Assembly: GCA_018816605.1 (NCBI GenBank)
Contig: JAHIVS010000538.1
Coordinates: 1 to 5,317 of the forward strand
Direction of reading: 5' to 3'
From: Pseudomonadota bacterium
GTDB lineage: Bacteria; Desulfobacterota; Desulfobacteria; Desulfobacterales; Desulfobacteraceae
Length of the DNA: 5,317 bases
The notes under the pieces were generated by a model that did no database searches, was not told where the DNA came from, and saw only the letters and a program-made list of their open reading frames with translations. Positions 1 through 3,786 of the stretch are shown here, one piece after another (positions within the stretch are counted from its first letter, which is position 1; every line of letters starts with the position of its first letter). Both the position numbers and the translations under genes were made by a program.

Positions 1-386
1 GCAATTTCAACTTGTTTTTCAGGCTGTTTAATTTCTGCTGGGTCTGATACCCATTTTTTAGCGATCCACCCGACACACCCGGTGGAATCTTTAGCTTGAT
101 ACCAATCCTGATACTCTCCAAGCAGAGATATAGACTGCCCGCCAACCAAGCTGTTCAATGAATTGTTGCTAAATGATGGGCCTGAATACAGGCTAGTATT
201 GTATTTGACTAAAACCACGGGTTCGTTTAAAAATTTGGTTACCTGGTCAGGTGTGACAATAATTGGTTGTTGTTGCGCTACTGTTCGGTCTGGAATATAA
301 ATATAGCCACTGGTTTGTTGCTTTTTTTGAGAGGATATACACCCAACTAGCAAGCAGGCCAAGGCGGTTAAAAATATTTTTTTCAT
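1..386 (-). CDS. Putative outer-membrane lipoprotein with SH3-like domain (3' end outside window)
   Basis: Not in the longest-ORF set because it runs off the left edge; 128 codons are visible. The ATG at 386 is preceded by a good ribosome site, AAGGAG, seven bases upstream. The N-terminus is a lipoprotein signal peptide: Lys2-Lys3, a hydrophobic stretch 4-15, and a lipobox L13-V14-G15-C16. Ile and Ser follow the Cys rather than Asp, which in Gram-negatives favours outer-membrane sorting. A low-complexity Gln-rich linker (residues 20-41) leads to a region at about 57-113 that resembles bacterial SH3 (SH3b) domains: a 'sLYSGPS' element near 65-71, then 'GeyqdWYqak' and 'GWI' near 90-108. Such domains usually bind peptidoglycan or protein partners at the cell wall. 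The role here is unknown. It may be a host gene beside the prophage or a conversion gene carried by it. The lipoprotein call is secure; the SH3 call is likely. Confidence 0.8.
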   Translation of the reverse strand, partial: MKKIFLTALACLLVGCISSQKKQQTSGYIYIPDRTVAQQQPIIVTPDQVTKFLNEPVVLVKYNTSLYSGPSFSNNSLNSLVGGQSISLLGEYQDWYQAKDSTGCVGWIAKKWVSDPAEIKQPEKQVEI

Positions 387-502
387 TTACCAGCTCCTTC
401 TTTAAAGATTGACTCTCCAACCCCCCACAAAGGCCATACCACCGAAGACCGGTTTTGTCTATCTGACGGTTTCAATGAACTTGGCATAATTAAAATTCTT
501 TT
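387..502. other. Intergenic gap, 116 bp
   Basis: This lies between the membrane-protein stop and the lipoprotein start, both on the minus strand. It holds the lipoprotein ribosome site (AAGGAG on the minus strand at about 394-399). No convincing promoter, terminator hairpin or repeated transposase-binding site was found. If the prophage left end lies inside the window, this gap and the one at 914-1034 are the candidate places. Confidence 0.4.
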
Positions 503-913
503 TTACTTTAGGAGTTTGGCAGTTATTCCTCCAGTAAGTTTTTCCAAAGAGCACACTATCCCATATATGGATTGAGGTAGAAGACCCGTAATACCCATAA
601 AGGAAATAAAAAATAGGAAGAAATCATTCAAACCGAAATTCTGTAGAAAATTTGGCTGTATTTTCATGACCAGGATATACAGGCAACACCAACCTGCTAA
701 AGACCCAGTAAAGTTCAGAATGAATTGATATGTCGACCAAAGGATTACAAACCCCGCTTTAACTATAAGTGGAGGGTTATCATTATTATTCAGTACATAA
801 CCGTTACTTCTGGATCTATAATCGATATACGCACCTCTGAAGCCCCAGAATACACTCATAATCATGGTAAGAATCAACCAATTGACGATTACAAAGTCCA
901 AGACAGTTTTCAT
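503..913 (-). CDS. Small multi-spanning membrane protein of unknown function
   Basis: A 136-residue protein not recognised as a named family. Hydrophobic stretches at about 8-25, 50-69, 70-85 and 97-119 suggest three or four inner-membrane helices. A polar loop at 26-48 is rich in Arg, Tyr and Asn (RSRSNGYVLNNNDNPP) and contains the NNNDN run. There is no cleavable signal peptide: the first helix follows only Met-Lys-Thr and has no signal-peptidase site. The ATG at 913 has AGGTGA about eight bases upstream. Its place just outside the repressor gene, same strand but beyond a probable terminator, is typical of genes expressed from a prophage in the lysogen. Superinfection exclusion or another lysogenic-conversion role is an inference from position and membrane topology only; a host gene is equally possible. 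The ORF is likely real given its ribosome site and coherent helices. Confidence 0.65.
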   Translation of the reverse strand: MKTVLDFVIVNWLILTMIMSVFWGFRGAYIDYRSRSNGYVLNNNDNPPLIVKAGFVILWSTYQFILNFTGSLAGWCCLYILVMKIQPNFLQNFGLNDFFLFFISFMGITGLLPQSIYGIVCSLEKLTGGITAKLLK

Positions 914-928
914 ACCTTATTTCACCTA

Positions 929-959
929 TTATGGTTCTATTAATTTAGCCATACCATAA
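929..959. repeat. 7-bp inverted repeat upstream of the membrane-protein gene
   Basis: TTATGGT at 929-935 and its exact complement ACCATAA at 953-959 are separated by 17 bases, giving half-sites with centres 24 bp apart. They lie 16-46 bases upstream of the membrane-protein ATG, in its promoter/leader region. This could be a regulator site or chance in AT-rich DNA. No function is assigned. Confidence 0.25.
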
Positions 960-975
960 GCATCACCGGGAACGA

Positions 976-1002
976 TTAAAAAACTTGATCTGTAAATCAG
1001 TA
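976..1002 (-). terminator. Probable intrinsic terminator of the repressor/PAS transcript
   Basis: Read on the minus strand, ACTGAT, a six-base loop (TTACAG), then ATCAAGT pair with a single bulged base. They are followed directly by a run of six T. It begins 33 bases past the TAG of the PAS reading frame. The stem is short and AT-rich, so termination may be partial. It would separate the repressor transcript from the membrane-protein gene. Confidence 0.4.
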
Positions 1003-1034
1003 GACGATCTGCTCAAATTCATTTGCCGATAATG

Positions 1035-1343
1035 CTACCACGCAACATCCTCTCCGTTTGGTAACTGGAGGAGCCTTTGAGGAATCCACCAGGTGCCGAT
1101 AAGATAAATGCCTTTTTCAAAAAATATAATGCATCGAAAATCCAACCTTTGATTCAAGAACAGGAAGCGGAGCTCAACAACTTGAGACTCTATTTTATTG
1201 GTTTTTTTTATGGCCAGTTTTAACGCCTTGAAATCATATTCTGTGGCCATGTAATCAAATATGTTTTTCTTCCTTTTGAGAGGAACGGGATCTACTTCTA
1301 AGATGTTCCCTTCCCTATTGATGGCAACAACCCCCTGGGGCAT
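1035..1343 (-). CDS. PAS-domain reading frame, possibly the C-terminal part of the repressor by -1 frameshift
   Basis: Read from the ATG at 1343 this is 102 residues. The start 'MPQGVVAINREGNILEVDP' matches the opening strands of a PAS domain (pattern p-G-v-v-x-I-x-x-x-G-x-I-l-x-v-N/D-p). A helical middle (about 27-50) and two strands near 55-82 (VVELRFLFL and FRCIIFFEKGIYLIGTW) complete the PAS outline. PAS domains bind small ligands or cofactors, or mediate dimerisation. The ATG has a poor ribosome site (AGGCGGA directly abutting it), and the frame stays open upstream to 1467 without a better start. Those upstream residues (Y-P-D-R-I-I-G-G before the Met) fit the usual PAS N-terminal helix, so the ATG start would cut the domain short. 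The frame is -1 relative to the repressor, which ends 29 bases upstream. It may be translated by frameshift, by reinitiation, or the two may be split by a homopolymer error. Confidence 0.65.
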   Translation of the reverse strand: MPQGVVAINREGNILEVDPVPLKRKKNIFDYMATEYDFKALKLAIKKTNKIESQVVELRFLFLNQRLDFRCIIFFEKGIYLIGTWWIPQRLLQLPNGEDVAW

Positions 1344-1372
1344 TCCGCCTATTATCCGATCTGGGTACCGGC

Positions 1373-1984
1373 CTACTTCCCGTTGACCTGCTTCTTGATA
1401 GATGATTCGTTCTGACCCTGTTTTTTTTGGGTGTCTTCGATCTCCTGCTTCATGATCTTTGCTGTCTCATGGATAGTCTTAAGATAATCACTTGCTTTCT
1501 CGTAAAGAGCATCGCTGATATTTTCTATCCCAATTAGGTGCTCATTGTTCTGCAAACCTTTTTCTGGGTTTTTAAAGCGTTTAACAAGATCCTGATGTTT
1601 GATAATGATTACATTTGGTGATTTATTATTTTCAGAACTATATTGCTCGTCCGTTGTTTCATTTGAACGAATGAAAGCAGGTTTATCTTCCTTGTTTGTA
1701 TGGTCACTATTATATGCTACCCCTTCACCTGTTAACACCCAATGCAAATTCATGTTTTGACGATAGGCAAAATCAATGATTTCTGGATAAGGTATAGATG
1801 CTGATTTCTTACGACCATTGAATGCAGTCGGACTCATCTCTATTGCGTTCGCGAATTCTTTATCCGTTCTGAACCCAAACTTTAGCTTAAGTCGCTCAAC
1901 TATTAATTCAAAATTTCTGGATTTATTATCCACATTATCCATATTTATAATTGACAAATCCTTATTTTCTGGATTATATTCCAT
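1373..1984 (-). CDS. CI-type phage repressor with N-terminal helix-turn-helix
   Basis: A 203-residue DNA-binding protein expected to hold the prophage silent by blocking the divergent early promoter. Residues about 24-90 fit the bacteriophage CI repressor HTH domain: 'IVERLKLKFGFRTDKEFANAIEMS' followed by 'SIPYPEIIDFA' and the signature 'NLHWVLTGEG' (79-88). Residues 91-122 form a polar linker. Residues 125-188 (IIIKHQDLVKRFKNPEKGL, then a helical stretch) resemble C-terminal oligomerisation segments of phage-derived CI proteins. There is no S24 Ser/Lys autocleavage domain, so RecA-driven self-cleavage is not expected. Start choice is uncertain: ATG at 1984 lacks a clear ribosome site and overlaps the rightward promoter, whereas Met15 (ATG at 1942) would sit downstream of a perfect minus-strand TATAAT. 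The C-terminus contains CAA-AAA-AAA (residues 186-188), a possible slip site leading into the PAS frame. Confidence 0.85.
   Translation of the reverse strand: MEYNPENKDLSIINMDNVDNKSRNFELIVERLKLKFGFRTDKEFANAIEMSPTAFNGRKKSASIPYPEIIDFAYRQNMNLHWVLTGEGVAYNSDHTNKEDKPAFIRSNETTDEQYSSENNKSPNVIIIKHQDLVKRFKNPEKGLQNNEHLIGIENISDALYEKASDYLKTIHETAKIMKQEIEDTQKKQGQNESSIKKQVNGK
1421..1453 (-). promoter_or_regulatory. Candidate -1 ribosomal frameshift signal in the repressor gene
   Basis: On the minus strand there are eight consecutive A (1428 down to 1421), read in frame as CAA AAA AAA. This gives the slippery heptamer A-AAA-AAA. AGGAG lies 13 bases upstream of the A run, in the range where an internal Shine-Dalgarno element stimulates -1 slippage in dnaX-type signals. 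A -1 slip enters the frame that encodes the PAS domain with no stop before 1035, giving a predicted fusion of about 316 residues. No clear downstream hairpin was identified. Confidence 0.4.
1951..1980 (+). promoter_or_regulatory. Predicted rightward early promoter
   Basis: A perfect -35 box TTGACA (1951-1956) is followed after 18 bases by TATATT (1975-1980), five of six matches to the -10 consensus. Transcription would start near 1987 and read into the Ner-like gene with a leader of about 60 bases. It lies inside the 5' end of the repressor gene if that gene starts at 1984, but in intergenic DNA if the repressor starts at 1942. By position it corresponds to the Mu early promoter. Confidence 0.55.
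1973..1978 (-). promoter_or_regulatory. Predicted -10 box of the leftward repressor promoter
   Basis: The minus strand reads TATAAT, a perfect -10 box, overlapping the -10 of the rightward promoter base for base. Transcription would start near 1966, which is downstream of the ATG at 1984 and upstream of the ATG at 1942. The -35 region at about 1995-2001 is poor (CTGTTT or GCTGTT), so activation or weak expression would be expected. Confidence 0.35.
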
Positions 1985-1995
1985 TCAGTCTAACA

Positions 1996-2024
1996 AACAG
2001 CTTGATAAAACAACTTGATAAAAC
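1996..2024. promoter_or_regulatory. Tandem direct repeats, probable operator
   Basis: Two copies of the 16-base word AACARCTTGATAAAAC (1996-2011 and 2009-2024) differ at one base, with a 13-bp period; the core CTTGATAAAAC is exact in both. They lie between the divergent genes, just beyond the start of the rightward promoter and over or upstream of the -35 of the leftward one. A protein bound here could block both transcripts. The Ner-like protein or the CI repressor is the expected ligand; which one cannot be told from sequence. Confidence 0.5.
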
Positions 2025-2039
2025 CCTTTTTAAAAAAGG
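2025..2039. repeat. Inverted repeat overlapping the ribosome site of the Ner-like gene
   Basis: CCTTTTT and AAAAAGG flank one central A, and the right arm contains the AAGG of the Shine-Dalgarno AAGGAG. With a one-base centre it cannot fold fully as an RNA hairpin; the outer pairs could form around an A/U loop. It may instead be part of the operator. Confidence 0.3.
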
Positions 2040-2047
2040 AGTCAGTA

Positions 2048-2314
2048 ATGAAAATCGATACTATGACCCCTCAACAAATCAAACTGGCAATTGAAGTTGC
2101 CGGTTTTACCCAGGCAGCTCTTGCCCGGGAGCTTGATGTCAGTCCACAACACTTCGGCCAGGTCGTCCACGGTATTGCTGCCAATCACCGCGTCAGATGC
2201 TACATAGCCAAAGCCATTCAACGTCCGGTTGAAAATATTTGGGAGATTAAAGAAAATCCCACAAAAGTCGGTAGACCAATTTCATATGGCCTTTATGAAC
2301 ACCAGGCAGCTTAA
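2048..2314 (+). CDS. ner: Ner-like phage early regulator (helix-turn-helix)
   Basis: An 88-residue protein starting at the ATG at 2048, chosen over an upstream in-frame start at 2015 because AAGGAG stands six bases before it. The upstream start has no ribosome site and falls within the operator repeats. Residues about 8-70 form a compact helical DNA-binding domain. 'TQAALARELDVSPQHFGQVVHG' spans the helix-turn-helix (21-42), followed by 'YIAKAIQRPVENIWE' (52-66), a pattern typical of Ner/Nlp proteins where the domain closes with a variant of 'a-x-x-i-W'. Residues 70-88 form a basic-then-aromatic tail. In Mu, Ner binds between the divergent promoters and turns down early and repressor transcription. 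The position next to the direct repeats, opposite the repressor and first in the early operon, supports the same role. A Cro-like name would describe it equally well. Confidence 0.8.
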   Translation: MKIDTMTPQQIKLAIEVAGFTQAALARELDVSPQHFGQVVHGIAANHRVRCYIAKAIQRPVENIWEIKENPTKVGRPISYGLYEHQAA

Positions 2315-2329
2315 TAAGGATATCCTTAT
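2314..2329. repeat. 16-bp perfect palindrome after the Ner-like gene
   Basis: ATAAGGAT followed by its exact complement ATCCTTAT. It starts at the last base of the Ner-like stop codon. There is no T run after it and no loop, so it is not an intrinsic terminator. It may be a dimeric protein-binding site. It also supplies AAGGA as a possible ribosome site for the tiny ORF beginning at 2328. Confidence 0.5.
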
Positions 2330-2366
2330 GTCAAATCCGGCTTTATTTCAAGCACATTCAATATAG
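2328..2366 (+). CDS. Possible 12-residue leader ORF
   Basis: ATG at 2328 opens MSNPALFQAHSI and stops at TAG (2364-2366). AAGGA from the palindrome lies eight bases upstream, a workable Shine-Dalgarno position. It sits in the 73-base gap between the Ner-like gene and the next gene. Very short ORFs arise easily by chance, and the only support is the ribosome site. If translated, it might couple translation to the next gene, whose ATG is 21 bases past its stop. Confidence 0.2.
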   Translation: MSNPALFQAHSI

Positions 2367-2387
2367 CCCCATGGAAAGGTGAAAACA

Positions 2388-2927
2388 ATGTCTAAACGAA
2401 ATGAAAAAATAGACCCCAACCAGATGGAATTTGACTGGGATTTTCCCAGCAAATTGGAAAAGGTTATGCAGGATCGAGCAGATATTCACGATCAGATCAT
2501 TATAGGCCCACCCAAGGCCAGGCAGACAGAAAATGAGTTTGAAATCTGCGTTATGCTTGCAGCCAGCATTAAGAAGGCCATTAATGAATCGGATTTAAGC
2601 CGGGATCAGGTTGTCGATCTTATAAATGATTATTTCGGGCGAACTAAGGAAGGGGCGGATTCGGACGAACCTCTTTGCCGGAATCCACTCACCATCAATA
2701 TGTTTAACAATTATCTTTCAAAACCTGCCGAATGCCCGATTCCAGCTTATTACCTGTTTGCCATTCATCATGTCACGAAATCACTGGAACCGGCCAAGGT
2801 GTTTGTGGAAGCTGAAGGTGCCAAAATTGCTACCGGTGGCGAGATTAGACAGATGAATATCGGCAAGCTCGAAGAGCACATTATTGAGATAAAGAAATTA
2901 AAAAAAGAACTTAAAGGGATGAAATAA
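2388..2927 (+). CDS. Early phage protein of unknown function, possibly helix-turn-helix
   Basis: A 179-residue, mainly helical, charged protein. The ATG at 2388 (MSKRNEK) is preferred over a GTG nine bases upstream because AGGTGA is correctly spaced before it. Residues 1-45 are polar and probably flexible. Residues about 50-82 (FEICVMLAASIKKAINESDLSRDQVVDLIND) and 99-131 (NPLTINMFNNYLSKP, then PIPAYYLFAIHHVTKSLEP) look like the helices of a divergent XRE/Ner-type DNA-binding fold interrupted by an acidic loop at 87-95. In this reading LTINMFNNYLSK would be the recognition helix. Residues 155-178 are a likely coiled coil ending in Lys-rich sequence. It ends one base before the next gene, so the two are probably translationally coupled. 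Its place between ner and the transposase suggests a regulatory or transposition-accessory role. This is inference: I do not recognise a named family. Confidence 0.8.
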   Translation: MSKRNEKIDPNQMEFDWDFPSKLEKVMQDRADIHDQIIIGPPKARQTENEFEICVMLAASIKKAINESDLSRDQVVDLINDYFGRTKEGADSDEPLCRNPLTINMFNNYLSKPAECPIPAYYLFAIHHVTKSLEPAKVFVEAEGAKIATGGEIRQMNIGKLEEHIIEIKKLKKELKGMK

Positions 2928-2928
2928 C

Positions 2929-3777
2929 ATGGGTGAGATATTAGTTCCAGAAAAAGACTTTGACATCACCATCCACTTGAGTGAGCCGGAAAAAGTCCGG
3001 TTTGAAGAGTGCGAGGGGATCATCAAAAAAGGGCTCAACACCTTTTTAGAGGTTGGGAGAGCCTTGGCAGAAATCAGAGATAATCGTTTATATAGGGAAG
3101 CATACCCCGGATATACTTTTGAGAGATACTGCAAAAATGTCTGGGATCTTAGCAAAGGCTATGCAAATCAGCAAATAGGCGGTTATCAAACGGTTATTCT
3201 TTTGGAATCTAAAATGGCTGCAATTGCAGCCATTTCTGAAACAGATCCCGAGGCCCCCCAGGACCAAACCGAAGAAAAATGCATGGACTGCGAATTCCGC
3301 AAAGCCTTGGCAAACAAGGCCAAAGGTGTAAAAATCGGCATCGCTTCAGGCAAATGCACCCGCCCGGAAGGCTTGTGTGAAAAACATTCCCAGCCAGCCT
3401 CCCCCCCTATGCAGCAAGAAATCATACTCCCCATTAATGAAGCCCAAACCCGCCCCCTGACAAAGCTGTCACCTGACGACCTGTTCAAAGCCTGGTGCCT
3501 GGTGCTTGAGCAGCTAAGGGCGGGCAAAACCCTGACAGCAGCACTTGTGAATAAGGCGGCCAAAGGGGTTAAAGGTGAAGCGGTCAAAAAGAGAATCATC
3601 AACACCAAAAAGAAGGTGGATGCCACCCCGCTTGTCAGCACTCAGTTTAAAAGACAGTACCAGGTGCTGCTGGATATTATCTCGGAGGAGCGGAACAACG
3701 GCTGGAAAAACATGAAGCGGACCGAGGTAGTCAAGCACCTTAAGTCCATAATTAACATTGTTGAAAGTGATGATTAG
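2929..3777 (+). CDS. Phage early protein with ParB/plasmid-like N-terminal region and four-cysteine insert
   Basis: A 282-residue protein with ATG one base after the previous stop; the AAGGG near 2914-2918 serves as ribosome site. Residues 22-82 carry a pattern common in phage and plasmid DNA-associated proteins: 'GRALAEIRDNRLYREAYPGYTFERYCKNVWDLSKGYANQQI', that is R-d-x-r-L-Y-R, t-F-x-x-Y-C, W-x-x-S. Residues 166-190, 'ILPINEAQTRPLTKL' followed by 'AW', match the LP-x-N-E-x-Q-x-R-P-L segment that usually follows it directly. Between them (about 103-164) lies extra sequence with C118, C121, C143 and C150, arranged CxxC-x21-C-x6-C and including 'GKCTRPEGLC', a probable zinc-binding module. The C-terminal 190-282 is basic and helical. 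A DNA-binding role in replication or regulation is plausible; no enzymatic motif is visible. The ORF is certain, the function is not. Confidence 0.85.
   Translation: MGEILVPEKDFDITIHLSEPEKVRFEECEGIIKKGLNTFLEVGRALAEIRDNRLYREAYPGYTFERYCKNVWDLSKGYANQQIGGYQTVILLESKMAAIAAISETDPEAPQDQTEEKCMDCEFRKALANKAKGVKIGIASGKCTRPEGLCEKHSQPASPPMQQEIILPINEAQTRPLTKLSPDDLFKAWCLVLEQLRAGKTLTAALVNKAAKGVKGEAVKKRIINTKKKVDATPLVSTQFKRQYQVLLDIISEERNNGWKNMKRTEVVKHLKSIINIVESDD
3212..3235. repeat. 24-bp perfect palindrome inside the 282-residue protein gene
   Basis: The left half AAATGGCTGCAA (3212-3223) is followed directly by its exact complement (3224-3235). It codes for K95-M96-A-A-I-A-A-I102, in frame, at the point where the four-cysteine insert begins. 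Twelve matching pairs without a loop are very unlikely by chance in a window of this size. It could be a dimer-binding site, a remnant of the insertion, or a recombination site. Confidence 0.7.
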
Positions 3778-3781
3778 GAGG
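3776..3781 (+). promoter_or_regulatory. Strong ribosome binding site of the transposase gene
   Basis: AGGAGG overlaps the TAG stop of the upstream gene and stands five bases before the ATG at 3787. It fixes the transposase start and indicates translational coupling within one early operon. Confidence 0.8.
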
Positions 3782-3786
3782 CGATC

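Noticed and set aside
474..496. A stretch beginning GGTTTCAAT that partly resembles the MuA end-binding consensus, considered as a prophage end site.
   Set aside because: Only a single partial match was found. Mu-type ends carry several copies, and the consensus of this transposase is unknown, so no attachment end is called.
725..943. Plus-strand ORF of 72 codons.
   Set aside because: It lies almost wholly opposite the membrane-protein gene, has no ribosome site and gives an unremarkable sequence; it is a shadow frame.
1818..2018. Plus-strand ORF of 66 codons across the start of the repressor.
   Set aside because: It is antisense to the helix-turn-helix coding region, has no ribosome site and overlaps the control region.
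2015..2047. Upstream in-frame start adding 11 residues to the Ner-like protein.
   Set aside because: It starts inside the operator repeats without a ribosome site, whereas the ATG at 2048 has AAGGAG correctly spaced.
2314..2329. Palindrome considered as an intrinsic terminator after ner.
   Set aside because: It has no loop, an AT-rich stem and no T run, and the downstream genes appear to belong to the same operon.
2626..2856. Plus-strand ORF inside the 179-residue protein gene.
   Set aside because: It is out of frame with a coherent, well-initiated gene and has no own ribosome site.
3186..3738. Two minus-strand ORFs opposite the 282-residue protein gene.
   Set aside because: They are antisense shadows of a strongly supported gene.
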